Shown one piece after another: positions 18,237 through 28,013 of a stretch of DNA of 64,000 nt. A program made the translations under genes and the position numbers. Source of the stretch: Asaccharospora irregularis DSM 2635 (GTDB lineage Bacteria; Bacillota; Clostridia; Peptostreptococcales; Peptostreptococcaceae); assembly GCF_900129815.1 (NCBI RefSeq), contig NZ_FQWX01000007.1, positions 36,041 to 100,040 of the forward strand. The letters run 5' to 3'. Numbering within the stretch: the stretch's first letter is position 1; each line of letters opens with the position of its first letter. The notes beneath the pieces were generated by a model. It made no database searches. It was not told the DNA's origin and was given only the letters and a program-made list of their open reading frames with translations.

Positions 18237-18277
18237 TTAATTTAAAATCTACTTAATTTAAAGTCTATTTAATTTAA
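18237..18277. repeat. 16-bp tandem repeat covering the 3' end of murE
   Basis: TTAATTTAAAATCTAC (18237-18252) and TTAATTTAAAGTCTAT (18253-18268) are followed by a partial third copy that contains the murE stop codon (18269-18271). Confidence 0.7.
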
Positions 18278-19717
18278 GCATTCTTTAGCTATTTCTTTAT
18301 CATCAAAATGGTATTTAGTTTTACCTATTATTTGATAGTTTTCATGCCCTTTACCAGCTATTATCACTATGTCATCTTTTTTAGCAAACTTTATAGCTTC
18401 CTCTATAGCTTCTTTTCTATCTACAACCACTCTATAATTTTTATTTTTTTGATCTAAACCTTTTAAAATATCTTCAATTATTAGTTTAGGATCTTCAGTT
18501 CTAGGATTGTCAGATGTTACAAAACATATATCAGAGAACTCTTGACCTATCTTGCCCATTAGAGGTCTCTTGCTTTTATCTCTGTCTCCACCACATCCAA
18601 ATACAGTAATTATATTGCCTTTGGCGAATTCCTTAGCCGTCTTTAGTACATTTTCAAGTGCATCTGGAGTATGAGCATAGTCTACTATTACATTTATTCC
18701 TTTATTATTTGGAACTACTTCAAACCTTCCAGCAACCCCTCCAGTTGTTCTAAGAGCTTCCTGGAATACACCTCTTGGAATATCTAACATATAACAAGCA
18801 GCTATAACCGCTAGCGTATTATAAACCGTAAATCTTCCTGGTACTGGTACAAATATTACCTCTTCATAAGTTGGAGTTATCAGTCTATATGATACCCCTG
18901 CAGCGTCAATTTTTATATCTTTAGCCATAAAATCAGACTTAGTATCTATTCCATAAGTATAACAAGGCGTGCCAAGATTTTTTATATTTTCATATATCTT
19001 CTTTCCACCCTCATCGTCTATATTTATTATATTTGCTAATGTGGTTTTATAAAATAATCTTTCTTTAGCATCTCTATAGTCATCTAAATCCCTGTGAAAA
19101 TCCAAATGGTCTGGTGTTAAGTTTGTAAATAAACCAAGTTTAAATTTAGTTTCATCTACCCTATTTAGTGCAAGTGAGTGAGATGAAACCTCCATAGCAC
19201 AATAGTCACAACCGTTATCTAACATATTATTAAAAGTTTTTTGCAAATCTACACTCTCCGGAGTAGTAGAGTTTGAAGACACCTCTTTTTCACCATCAAA
19301 TATCTTTATAGTACCTATAAGACCAACCTTATTTGAATTTAGCTTTAGTATTTCACTTAAAAAAGTAGTGATACTTGTTTTCCCATTTGTTCCAGTGACT
19401 CCTATAACCCCAAGCTTCTCTGATGGGTGATTGCAAAAATTATCTGCTACCTTTGCCATAGATTTTCTTGTATTTTCTACTCTTATAAAAGTATAACCTT
19501 GTATATCTATATCTTCCTCTACTAAAAAGGCTTTTGCCCCTTTTTCTATAGCACTATCTATAAATTTATGTCCATCTACTGTAAACCCCTTGACGCACAC
19601 AAATAGAGTTCCCTCTATAACCTTTCTTGAATCGTATTCAATATTCGCAATATCTAAATTTATATCACCTTTAATACTGATTACATCTAATCCTTCTATA
19701 ACCTTTTCTAGTTTCAT
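18269..19717 (-). CDS. murE: UDP-MurNAc-L-Ala-D-Glu:meso-diaminopimelate ligase MurE
   Basis: MurE adds the third amino acid of the stem peptide. The 482-residue protein has the P-loop GVTGTNGKTSITTF, MEVSSHSLALNRVD, NLTPDHLDFHRD and the C-terminal motif SDNPRTEDP. The DNPR form of that motif is the signature of enzymes specific for meso-diaminopimelate; lysine-adding enzymes differ here. GGGAGG precedes the ATG. The gene stands alone between convergent ychF and the AraC-family regulator, about 6 kb upstream of lgt-rsmH, not next to murF where it usually lies. Its 3' end is tandemly repeated. Confidence 0.96.
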   Translation of the reverse strand: MKLEKVIEGLDVISIKGDINLDIANIEYDSRKVIEGTLFVCVKGFTVDGHKFIDSAIEKGAKAFLVEEDIDIQGYTFIRVENTRKSMAKVADNFCNHPSEKLGVIGVTGTNGKTSITTFLSEILKLNSNKVGLIGTIKIFDGEKEVSSNSTTPESVDLQKTFNNMLDNGCDYCAMEVSSHSLALNRVDETKFKLGLFTNLTPDHLDFHRDLDDYRDAKERLFYKTTLANIINIDDEGGKKIYENIKNLGTPCYTYGIDTKSDFMAKDIKIDAAGVSYRLITPTYEEVIFVPVPGRFTVYNTLAVIAACYMLDIPRGVFQEALRTTGGVAGRFEVVPNNKGINVIVDYAHTPDALENVLKTAKEFAKGNIITVFGCGGDRDKSKRPLMGKIGQEFSDICFVTSDNPRTEDPKLIIEDILKGLDQKNKNYRVVVDRKEAIEEAIKFAKKDDIVIIAGKGHENYQIIGKTKYHFDDKEIAKECLN

Positions 19718-19804
19718 AAAAACTTACCTCCCATGTCCAAGTTGACATACAATTCCTCTTACTATTATATCTATTTTTTTTACTATGTAAATTGTTAAAA
19801 GTGC

Positions 19805-19833
19805 TTGAAACATTGCAAAAAATGCCCTATAAT
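19805..19833 (+). promoter_or_regulatory. sigma-A-type promoter of the AraC-family regulator
   Basis: TTGAAA (19805-19810), a 17-base spacer and a perfect TATAAT (19828-19833). Transcription would start near 19840, which rules out translation starts before that point. Confidence 0.8.
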
Positions 19834-19864
19834 TCATTGTAATATGTATATGGAGATGTTTACA

Positions 19865-20743
19865 ATGAAAAAAATTAACAATAAAGTAGGGTATTTAGAT
19901 GATGATTTTAAAATATTTAATATTAAAGATAAAAAAAATATACAATTTGAGTATCACCACCATAACTTTAACAAGATAATCATATTCATAGATGGGGATG
20001 TTACATATTTTATAGAAGGAAGACCTTATAAGCTAAAGCCATGGGATATTTTATTTATTAATAACAACGAAATTCATAAACCTATTATAAATCCTGATAA
20101 ATTTTATGAGAGAATAGTTATTTGGATAAATCCTAACTTTATGCAAAAACACAAAAATTATAAAACAGATCTTCTAGAATGCTTCGATTTAGCTATCAAA
20201 AATAAATACAATCTATTAACTACAAATAAATCATCTATAGATTTAATAAAAAAATACATACATGAAATTGAGCTTTGCGACTCTAATGACGAGTTTGGCA
20301 GTGATGTTTTAAAAAGAACTTTTTTTCTACAGTTTTTGGTACTTATTAATAGATGGTTTCTACAAAATGAAAAAAGTACTAATATAAATTTTAATACATC
20401 AAATAAAGACATAGAATCAATATTGAATTATATAGATAATAACCTAGAGAAAGACCTATCTATAGATAATATAGCATCTGAGTTTTTCACAAGTAAATAC
20501 TATCTGATGAGAAAATTTAAAGCCCAAACTGGAACCTCTATGCATAGTTATATAACTCAAAAAAGACTTGTACTTGCTAAGTCTCTCATTAATGAGGGCT
20601 TATCTATGGGAGATGTATGCACAAGATGTGGATTTAACGATTATTCTAGCTTTGTAAGAGCATTTAAAAAGGCCTATAACGTTTCTCCAAGAAACTATCT
20701 AAACAATAATAATGAGTTTGAGAATGGTTTCTCTACTGAGTAA
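19865..20743 (+). CDS. AraC-family transcriptional regulator
   Basis: This 292-residue regulator has an N-terminal cupin-like ligand domain (EYHHHNFNKIIIFIDGDV with histidines, then YKLKPWDILFINNNEIHKP) and a C-terminal AraC double helix-turn-helix (about 195-285: DLSIDNIASEFFTSKYYLMRKFKAQTGTS, then GLSMGDVCTRCGFNDYSSFVRAFKKAYNVSP). The start at 19865 is set by GGAG nine bases upstream and by the promoter at 19805-19833; the frame is open farther upstream but that part would lie inside the promoter. It is transcribed away from murE and converges on asnB. The ligand is unknown, and the obvious candidate target is itself or a neighbour. Confidence 0.88.
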   Translation: MKKINNKVGYLDDDFKIFNIKDKKNIQFEYHHHNFNKIIIFIDGDVTYFIEGRPYKLKPWDILFINNNEIHKPIINPDKFYERIVIWINPNFMQKHKNYKTDLLECFDLAIKNKYNLLTTNKSSIDLIKKYIHEIELCDSNDEFGSDVLKRTFFLQFLVLINRWFLQNEKSTNINFNTSNKDIESILNYIDNNLEKDLSIDNIASEFFTSKYYLMRKFKAQTGTSMHSYITQKRLVLAKSLINEGLSMGDVCTRCGFNDYSSFVRAFKKAYNVSPRNYLNNNNEFENGFSTE

Positions 20744-20757
20744 AACCATTCTTTCTA
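20722..20757 (+). terminator. terminator overlapping the end of the AraC-family gene
   Basis: GAATGGTTT (20722-20730) pairs with AAACCATTC (20743-20751), followed by TTTCT. The stem spans the stop codon. Confidence 0.6.
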
Positions 20758-20784
20758 AACAGATCTTTATTAACTTATACTTTT

Positions 20785-22635
20785 TTAGTGTGCGAATTCT
20801 ACTGATAAATTTTCTACAAATATCTGATGCCACAGACAAAACATAAATATAGTCCATACTTTTCTAGAATTATCCGCTACACCTCTTATGTGGTCGTCTA
20901 ATAGTTCTATTGCATACTCCTTGTTTATGATTTGTTCTACATCTGCATCTTTTATAGTTTTTCTAACTACATCTCCTAATTCTTCTTTTAACCAGACCCT
21001 TATAGGAGTAGGAAATCCTAATTTTCTTTTTTGAACTACATGATCTGGAACTATTCCCTCGAATGCCTCTCTTAAAAGTACCTTTGATTGTTTTTTTGTT
21101 ACTTTTTGCTTTAGTGATAACCCTTTGGACAACTCAAAGACATTTTTGTCTAAAAACGGAACCCTAAGTTCTATAGATGCACCCATAGACATTTTGTCTC
21201 CTTTTAAGAGGATATCTCCGGGTAGCCATGTATTCATATCTATATACTGCATAGTTGTAACATAATCATATCCCATATTTTCGGCTTCATTATATATATC
21301 TTTCGTTATATTTTCATATTTATATTCGCTGTTGTACAGTCTTAAAATATTTTCTACATCCTTATTTTCAAAAATTTTTGCATTGCCTATGTATCTTTGT
21401 CTAAGAGGAGTAGTTGCCCTTAGTAGATAGTTTTTTCCCTTTATATTTGGCATTGAATTAGCCATTTTATTTATTACACTACTTATTCTATCAGGTATGT
21501 TTAAAAAAGGTTTTAAACTGTAGTACTCTTTGTATATATTATACCCTCCAAACAGTTCATCTGCTCCTTCACCAGATAGAACTACCTTAACATATTTGCT
21601 CGCCTCTCTAGATAAGAAATACAAACCTATAGCAGATGGATCCGCAAGTGGATCATCTAACAACCTAACTATATTCGGTAATTCTCTTATGTACTGATCC
21701 TGTGTTACATTTATTTGTATATTTTCTATTCCAAGTCTGTCTGCAGTTTCTTTAGCTATATCAAGCTCATCATAGCCATCTATCCCAAATCCTATTGAAA
21801 ATGATTTTATATCTGGATTTATTTTAGATGCTATTGCTGCTATTATAGAAGAATCTACACCTCCTGATAGAAACGTCCCTACCTCTACATCCGATACCAT
21901 ATGGCTTTTTATTGAATTATATATTACATTATATACATCCTCTTTTGTCACGCTTTCATTAGATTTATAATTAATATCATAATACTTTTCTATAATCATC
22001 TTGTTGTCTTTTATTTTGAAATAATGCCCAGGCATTATTTTCTTTATATCCTTAAACATAGTGTTCTCACCTACTGGGTACTGAAATGATAGGTATTGTT
22101 GCAAACTAAGTTTATTTAAGTTTCTATTGTCCAGCAAATTCACCAAAGACTTATACTCAGATGCAAAAGCTATAAAATCTTCTGTCTCTATATAATATAA
22201 AGGCTTTATACCAAATATATCTCTTGCACCGAATAAACTTTTATCTTCTTCATCCCATATTAAAAAAGAATACATACCCACAAGCTTATCTAACATTTCT
22301 TCTTTCATATCAATATAAGCTGATAATAAAACTTCCGTGTCTGAATCTGTATAAAATAAATACCCTTTGTTTTTTAATTCCTGTCTCAACTTTAGATAAT
22401 TGTATATTTCACCATTAAATACCATTGTTGTGTTACCTTTATTAAAAGGTTGTTTTCCATTATCCACATCTATTATACTAAGTCTCCTAAAGCCCAAACT
22501 AACCTTTTCACTAATAAAATACCCAACATCATCCGGTCCTCTATGAAATATCTTGTTATTTATATCTTCTATAACATCCTCTTTTAATGAAGCGTATTTA
22601 TTATTTTTATAATATATAGAAACATATCCACACAT
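20785..22635 (-). CDS. asnB: glutamine-hydrolysing asparagine synthetase AsnB/AsnO
   Basis: This enzyme makes asparagine from aspartate, glutamine and ATP. The product has an N-terminal class II glutamine amidotransferase domain (about 1-200: MCGYVSIYY, HRGPDDVGYF, FNGEIYNYLKLRQEL) and a C-terminal ATP-pyrophosphatase synthetase domain (FLSGGVDSSIIAA, GEGADELFGGYNIYK). The catalytic nucleophile must be the N-terminal cysteine after removal of Met, so the start is the ATG at 22633-22635, eleven bases after AGGAGG. A GTG six bases upstream is also near that site but would add two residues before the cysteine. Length of 616 residues fits the family. A second, ammonia-using synthetase (asnA) lies at 46899-47900. 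No T-box is seen in front of asnB. Confidence 0.94.
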   Translation of the reverse strand: MCGYVSIYYKNNKYASLKEDVIEDINNKIFHRGPDDVGYFISEKVSLGFRRLSIIDVDNGKQPFNKGNTTMVFNGEIYNYLKLRQELKNKGYLFYTDSDTEVLLSAYIDMKEEMLDKLVGMYSFLIWDEEDKSLFGARDIFGIKPLYYIETEDFIAFASEYKSLVNLLDNRNLNKLSLQQYLSFQYPVGENTMFKDIKKIMPGHYFKIKDNKMIIEKYYDINYKSNESVTKEDVYNVIYNSIKSHMVSDVEVGTFLSGGVDSSIIAAIASKINPDIKSFSIGFGIDGYDELDIAKETADRLGIENIQINVTQDQYIRELPNIVRLLDDPLADPSAIGLYFLSREASKYVKVVLSGEGADELFGGYNIYKEYYSLKPFLNIPDRISSVINKMANSMPNIKGKNYLLRATTPLRQRYIGNAKIFENKDVENILRLYNSEYKYENITKDIYNEAENMGYDYVTTMQYIDMNTWLPGDILLKGDKMSMGASIELRVPFLDKNVFELSKGLSLKQKVTKKQSKVLLREAFEGIVPDHVVQKRKLGFPTPIRVWLKEELGDVVRKTIKDADVEQIINKEYAIELLDDHIRGVADNSRKVWTIFMFCLWHQIFVENLSVEFAH

Positions 22636-22730
22636 AATCACTTATTCCTCCTAAATAGATCTAATCACTTATTCTTATATGATTTTGTCCATATTTGGAA
22701 TATAAATACATTTTAAGAAGAATAAAAATA

Positions 22731-22770
22731 CCCAAACTAGATAACTTTATAGTAAGTTTCCTAATTTGGG
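22731..22770 (-). terminator. rho-independent terminator after the double-cubane protein gene
   Basis: CCCAAACTAG (22731-22740) pairs with CTAATTTGGG (22761-22770) with one mismatch, and is followed on the complement by TATTTTTATT. Confidence 0.75.
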
Positions 22771-22810
22771 CATTTTATTATTTATTCTATAAGGTGTTTT
22801 TTAATTTATT

Positions 22811-23965
22811 TTATAACATCTCTATAAATGCAGCCATTCTAGTATTTAATTGACCTATATCTGAAGTTGAGTAGTCAGTTTCTACACTCATATATGGTAT
22901 TTTCTTTTCTTCATTTACAAATCTCTTAATTTTTAATGTTTCCACACTGTAAGTATGGCAAGCTGTAAGTATTACATCTATAACTGCATCTGCTTGATAT
23001 TCGTCTACCATTTTGCTTAACATGTCTATTCTGTTAGGGTTTGGTGTCATTACAGAACATCCTATATTAAGATATTTATCTGCTAGTGCATCATAAACAT
23101 CTTCTACATCTTCATCAACTAATCTTTCAATCGCTTTAGAACCCATACAGTTTTCAAACGCAACAACATATGCACCGTTATCCTCTATGGCTTTTACAAC
23201 TTTCTCAGTTGCACCTCCTATTGGACATCCAGTAATTATTATTCTTGGTCTATCATCAAGTCTCTTTCCTTCATCGTATTCTTTTTTAATTCTTTCTGCA
23301 AGTTCAGTTACTTCTTTTATTGTATCTTCTTTATTAAATTTGAACGTACTTCCATATAATACCTTTAGTATATCTTGACCACTAATAGCTGCTGGCTTCA
23401 ACTTTCCTAAATGATATAAAGATTTTAAAGCTTCTCTTTCTCTATTTTTTAATTTTATAGCTTCTTTTATTTGATCTTCTGTTATTGTTACTCCAAATTG
23501 TTTTTCAAGAACTTCTTTAAGTTTTATTATTTCACTTCTCCATAAATCTTTTGACTCTTGTTTTACCTGACTATTTGGTAATTCCATTACATGAACAGGT
23601 TTAAACTCTGCCATATATTCATACATCTTTTTCTTTCCATCGCAAGTAGTTTCCCCTACTACTATATCTGAGAAATAGAAAAATGGACATTTGTCAGTTT
23701 TACCAAATCCATAACTTGATTTTATAAGTGGGCAAAGGTTTCTTGGTAAATCTACCTCTGCATCTGGAATAGTTTCATCTGAAGTAGCACAAAGAGATAC
23801 TACTGATGCCCCCATAGCTAAAGGAATTTCAGATGGCATATAAGTACAGAATGTACCTACCAATGGCACGTTTTTCTCTTTTAGATTTTTCGCTGATATA
23901 AATCCATTTCTTCTAGCTTCACCAAATTCTTCAAATATTTCTGGAAGTTCTTTTCTAAGTTCCAT
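22811..23965 (-). CDS. 2-hydroxyacyl-CoA dehydratase D-component family protein (double-cubane cluster protein, YjiM-like)
   Basis: This is a 384-residue cytoplasmic protein of the HgdB/BcrC family. It most resembles the stand-alone YjiM/DCCP branch, which carries a double-cubane [8Fe-9S] cluster and reduces small molecules such as acetylene in vitro. Cysteines Cys40 (GTFCTYMPSEIPLAMGAS), Cys78 (LCPLIKSSYGFG), Cys93 (KCPFFYFSD) and Cys108 (TTCDGKKKMYE), and the second-half ITGCPIGGATEKV and LTACHTYSVE, match that family. These proteins are normally activated by an ATP-dependent ASKHA activase (YjiL/HgdC type), usually encoded next door; no such gene adjoins this one. GGGGAGAAAG precedes the ATG. 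The physiological substrate of the family is unknown. Confidence 0.8.
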   Translation of the reverse strand: MELRKELPEIFEEFGEARRNGFISAKNLKEKNVPLVGTFCTYMPSEIPLAMGASVVSLCATSDETIPDAEVDLPRNLCPLIKSSYGFGKTDKCPFFYFSDIVVGETTCDGKKKMYEYMAEFKPVHVMELPNSQVKQESKDLWRSEIIKLKEVLEKQFGVTITEDQIKEAIKLKNREREALKSLYHLGKLKPAAISGQDILKVLYGSTFKFNKEDTIKEVTELAERIKKEYDEGKRLDDRPRIIITGCPIGGATEKVVKAIEDNGAYVVAFENCMGSKAIERLVDEDVEDVYDALADKYLNIGCSVMTPNPNRIDMLSKMVDEYQADAVIDVILTACHTYSVETLKIKRFVNEEKKIPYMSVETDYSTSDIGQLNTRMAAFIEML

Positions 23966-24275
23966 ATCTACTTTCTCCCCTTTTGTGTATTTTGAGTTTA
24001 CTATGCAATTTCTTGCACGTCGTTGTTAATTTTTTCGGGCAAATATTGTCTAAATGCCTACTATTCGACAATTTAATTCTATTCGGTTTTAGGTCTATAG
24101 TCCAATAGTTTGTATCTATATCTGTATAAATGAAATAGTTTTTTTCTATATACATAGATAATAGTCTTTTTTTATTTTATATAAAAATAAATTTTCCATT
24201 TAAATATCTAAATACAAAATAAGACTGGTCAATTTGACCAGTCTTACTTATAAAAGTTAATTATATTTTTTAATA
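23966..24275. other. gene-free stretch between nifJ and the double-cubane protein gene
   Basis: The right end holds the nifJ terminator (24221-24245). The remaining 255 bases form the leader of the double-cubane gene. On the complement TTGTCG and CAATAT 17 bases apart near 24040-24070 could be a weak promoter. No open reading frame in it has a ribosome binding site, and no riboswitch is recognised. Confidence 0.5.
24221..24245 (-). terminator. rho-independent terminator after nifJ
   Basis: AAGACTGGTC (24221-24230) and GACCAGTCTT (24236-24245) form a 10-bp perfect stem with a five-base loop, followed on the complement by ATTTTGTATTT. Confidence 0.85.
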
Positions 24276-27200
24276 TTATTGTTGTTCAGATAATCTCTTG
24301 TAGTTGTTGTATCTTTCTTTAGCATTTTCTTCAGCCATATTAAATAATTCATCAGCTATATCTGGGAATTGTTTAGCTATTGCTGAGTATCTTACTTGAT
24401 TTAATAAGAAATCTCTGAAGCTTTCACTTGGTTCTTTAGAGTCTAAGCTAAATGGATTCTTACCTTCATCTTTTAATTGTGGGTTGTGTCTGTATAAATG
24501 CCAGTATCCAGCTTTAACAGCTTGATCTTCATTTGCTATAGTTCTACCCATACCTTCTTTTAATCCGTGACTTATACATGGAGCATAAGCTATTATGATA
24601 GATGGTCCATCATATTTTTCAGCTTCTATTATAGCTTTTAAGAATTGGTTCTTATCAGCACCCATACTAACTTGAGCTACATATACGTTTCCGTAAGACA
24701 TAGCCATCATACCTAAGTCTTTTTTCTTAGATCTCTTACCTGCAGCAGCAAACTTAGCCATAGCAGCAACTGGAGTAGCTTTAGATGCTTGACCACCAGT
24801 ATTTGAGTAAACCTCTGTATCAAATACAAGTACGTTTACATTTTCTCCTGAAGCAAGAACATGGTCAAGTCCACCGTATCCGATGTCATATGCCCAACCG
24901 TCTCCTCCAACGATCCATTGAGATCTCTTAACTAGGTAATCTTTTCTTTCATCTATAGCTTTTACTAATTCTTGTACTTTAGCATCATCTGATTTAAAGT
25001 TAGCAAGAGCTTCAACTACTTTAGCACTTGGCTCTTTAGAAGCTTCTCCTTCGTTCTTAACTTCTAACCATTTAGTGAATGCATCTTTAAGCTCATCAGA
25101 TATATTCATAGTTAATAATTCTTCCATAGCTTCAACTATTCTATTTCTCATTTGCTTAACAGCTAAATACATTCCGTATCCGTACTCAGCATTGTCTTCG
25201 AATAATGAGTTTGCCCAAGATGGACCTTTACCTTCATGGTTTATTGTGTATGGAGTTGATGGTGCAGAAGCTCCCCATATAGAAGAACATCCTGTAGCAT
25301 TAGATATCATCATTCTATCTCCAAATAATTGAGTTACAACCTTGATGTATGGAGTTTCTCCACATCCTGCACATGCACCTGAGAACTCTATTAATGGTTG
25401 TCTAAATTGACTTCCCTTAACAGTTGTAGCAGGCATTACATCTACTTTTGGAGCAACTTTTTCTGTATCTACTGCAAATGCCCAGTTATCTACTTCGTTA
25501 TCAAGTTGAGTGTCAAGAGGTTTCATAACTAAAGCTTTTCCTTTTGCTGGACAAACGTCAGCACAGTTTCCACATCCTGTACAGTCTAGAGGACTTACTT
25601 GTATTCTATATTGTAATCCTTCTAATCCTTTACCTAATGCTTTCTTAGTATTGAATCCTTCTGGTGCATTAGCTGCTTCTTCTTCAGTAACTAATACTGG
25701 TCTTATACATGCATGAGGACAGATATAAGCACATTGGTTACATTGGATACAGTTTTCTAATATCCACTCTGGAACATTAACAGCTATACCACGTTTTTCA
25801 TAAGCTGCTGTACCATGAGGGAATGTACCATCTTCTATTCCATTAAATGCACTTACTGGTAAATCATTACCTTCTTGTGCTGTCATTGGTCTTAATATAT
25901 TTTTGATGAAGTCTGGTTCTTTAACTTCTGCTTTCTTTTCATCAGTAGCATTTGCCCAAGAAGCTGGAACTTCAACTTCAACTATAGCATCTATACCTGC
26001 TTCAACAGCTTTATAGTTCATGTTAACTATTTTTTCACCTTTTTTACCGTAAGCTTTGTTTATAGAATCTTTTAAGTATTCTACAGCTTGCTCTACTGGT
26101 ATTATTTCAGCTAATTTGAAGAATACAGATTGCATTATCATGTTTATTCTGTTTCCAAGTCCGATTTCTTGTCCTAATTTAGTAGCATTAACAGTGTAGA
26201 ACTTGATTTCATTATCAGCTATGAATTTTTTAAGGTTAGCTGGTAAGTTCTCTTCTAATCCTTGTTGATCCCATATAGTATTTAATACAAATGTTCCACC
26301 TTTTTTAAGTCCTTTTAATAGGTTATTGTATTGGTAAACATAAGATTGGTTGTGACATGCTATATAGTCAGCTTCATCTATTAAATATGTTGATCTTATT
26401 GGCTCATCTCCAAATCTTAAGTGAGACATTGTTACCCCACCTGATTTTTTAGAGTCATAGTCAAAGTAAGCTTGAACATATTTTTCAGTATGGTCACCTA
26501 TTATTTTTATAGCTTGTTTATTAGCTCCAACAGTTCCGTCTGATCCTAATCCCCAGAACTTACATCTTATAGTTCCTTTTTGAGCTATTCTTAACTCTTC
26601 TGATGGAGTTAATGATGTGTTAGTTACATCATCTTCTATACTTAAAGTAAATCTATTTCTAGGCTTTTCAGAAACTAAATTATCGAAAGCAGTTTTTATA
26701 TCTGTAGGAGTAGTATCTTTTGATCCTAATCCGTATCTTCCACCTATTACCATTGGTGCATTTTCTTTTTCATAGAATGCTCCACGTACGTCTAAGTATA
26801 AAGGCTCACCAACTGAACCATTTTCCTTAGTTCTATCAAGTACACATATTCTTTCAACAGTTGATGGAACTGCATCTAAGAAATGTTTGATAGAGAATGG
26901 TCTAAATAAATGTACTTTAACTAAACCGAATTTTTCTCCATTAGCATTTAATGCATCTATTGTTTCTTCTATTGTTTCTGTTACAGAACCCATAGCTACT
27001 ATTATGTGTTTAGCATCTTGAGCACCATAGTAGTCAAATAAACTGTGTTTTCTTCCTGTTAATTGACTCATTTTATCCATGTATTTTTCAACTATTCCAA
27101 CTATATCATCATAGTATTTGTTAGATGCTTCTCTAGTTTGGAAGTATATATCAGGGTTTTGAGCAGTACCACGAGTAACTGGGTGGTTTGGAGATAAAGC

Positions 27201-27818
27201 TCTATCTCTAAATTCTTTAACTGCTTCAAAGTTTAATAAACTTGCATAGTCTTCATTTTCAAGTAATTCTACTTTTTGTATTTCATGAGAAGTTCTGAAA
27301 CCATCAAAGAAATGTATAAATGGTAATCTTCCTTCTATAGCAGCATAGTGAGCTACTGGAGCTATATCAGCAACCTCTTGAACTGAACCAGAAGCTAACA
27401 TTACACATCCAGTTTGTCTAGCAGCCATAACGTCTTGGTGGTCACCAAATATTGATAAGGCTTGTGATGCTAAAGCACGAGCTGTTACATGGAATACTCC
27501 TGGCAACAATTCTCCTGCAACTTTATACATATTAGGTATCATTAATAATAGACCTTGTGATGCTGTAAATGTTGATGTTAAAGCACCACCTTGTAAAGAA
27601 CCGTGGAATGCACCTGAAGCACCTGCTTCTGATTGCATTTCTACAACACTAACTTTTTGTCCAAATATGTTTTTTCTTCCTTGAGCCGCCCATTCATCTA
27701 CTACTTCAGCCATAGTTGAAGATGGAGTGATTGGATATATAGCAGCTACATCTGTAAATGCATAAGCTACATGAGCAGCAGCTGTGTTACCATCAACTGT
27801 TTTCATAAATTTAGCCAT
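24276..27818 (-). CDS. nifJ: pyruvate:ferredoxin (flavodoxin) oxidoreductase
   Basis: This enzyme oxidises pyruvate with CoA to acetyl-CoA and CO2 and reduces ferredoxin; it is the central anaerobic pyruvate-splitting enzyme. The single 1180-residue chain has the domain order of the homodimeric type: an N-terminal pyrimidine-binding domain (YAFTDVAAIYPITPSS), a CoA/linker domain, a di-[4Fe-4S] ferredoxin domain near residues 685-760 (CIQCNQCAYICPHACI and CTGCGNCADVCPAKG), then the TPP-binding domain with CAGCGETPYIK, ATGCSSIWG and GGDGWAYDIGYGGLDH. AAGGAGGATACATAATT precedes the ATG. Codon use is strongly biased, as expected for a highly expressed gene. It is monocistronic, with a terminator downstream and a candidate CodY box upstream. 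Confidence 0.97.
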   Translation of the reverse strand: MAKFMKTVDGNTAAAHVAYAFTDVAAIYPITPSSTMAEVVDEWAAQGRKNIFGQKVSVVEMQSEAGASGAFHGSLQGGALTSTFTASQGLLLMIPNMYKVAGELLPGVFHVTARALASQALSIFGDHQDVMAARQTGCVMLASGSVQEVADIAPVAHYAAIEGRLPFIHFFDGFRTSHEIQKVELLENEDYASLLNFEAVKEFRDRALSPNHPVTRGTAQNPDIYFQTREASNKYYDDIVGIVEKYMDKMSQLTGRKHSLFDYYGAQDAKHIIVAMGSVTETIEETIDALNANGEKFGLVKVHLFRPFSIKHFLDAVPSTVERICVLDRTKENGSVGEPLYLDVRGAFYEKENAPMVIGGRYGLGSKDTTPTDIKTAFDNLVSEKPRNRFTLSIEDDVTNTSLTPSEELRIAQKGTIRCKFWGLGSDGTVGANKQAIKIIGDHTEKYVQAYFDYDSKKSGGVTMSHLRFGDEPIRSTYLIDEADYIACHNQSYVYQYNNLLKGLKKGGTFVLNTIWDQQGLEENLPANLKKFIADNEIKFYTVNATKLGQEIGLGNRINMIMQSVFFKLAEIIPVEQAVEYLKDSINKAYGKKGEKIVNMNYKAVEAGIDAIVEVEVPASWANATDEKKAEVKEPDFIKNILRPMTAQEGNDLPVSAFNGIEDGTFPHGTAAYEKRGIAVNVPEWILENCIQCNQCAYICPHACIRPVLVTEEEAANAPEGFNTKKALGKGLEGLQYRIQVSPLDCTGCGNCADVCPAKGKALVMKPLDTQLDNEVDNWAFAVDTEKVAPKVDVMPATTVKGSQFRQPLIEFSGACAGCGETPYIKVVTQLFGDRMMISNATGCSSIWGASAPSTPYTINHEGKGPSWANSLFEDNAEYGYGMYLAVKQMRNRIVEAMEELLTMNISDELKDAFTKWLEVKNEGEASKEPSAKVVEALANFKSDDAKVQELVKAIDERKDYLVKRSQWIVGGDGWAYDIGYGGLDHVLASGENVNVLVFDTEVYSNTGGQASKATPVAAMAKFAAAGKRSKKKDLGMMAMSYGNVYVAQVSMGADKNQFLKAIIEAEKYDGPSIIIAYAPCISHGLKEGMGRTIANEDQAVKAGYWHLYRHNPQLKDEGKNPFSLDSKEPSESFRDFLLNQVRYSAIAKQFPDIADELFNMAEENAKERYNNYKRLSEQQ

Positions 27819-27998
27819 AATTATGTATCCTCCTTATATAACAACAATTGTACTTATTTAATTATAAGTCAATAGTTTTAATTATTTAGTCTATTTATGT
27901 ATAGAGTACACAATGAACATCAAAATACATAAATATATACCTTTTATATATAATTCTACACCTTTTTCAAAAAACCTTCAAATTTTAAAATAAATTGG

Positions 27999-28013
27999 AA
28001 TTTTATGAAAATT
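27999..28013 (-). promoter_or_regulatory. candidate CodY box upstream of nifJ
   Basis: AATTTTATGAAAATT matches the 15-base CodY consensus at 14 positions. It lies 181 bases before the nifJ start and about 45 bases downstream of the putative -10 element. In AT-rich DNA chance matches occur, so this is only a candidate. Confidence 0.45.

Noticed and set aside
23955..24155. 66-codon minus-strand frame upstream of the double-cubane gene
   Set aside because: It overlaps the real gene's start, has no ribosome binding site and no family resemblance; the space is better explained as leader.
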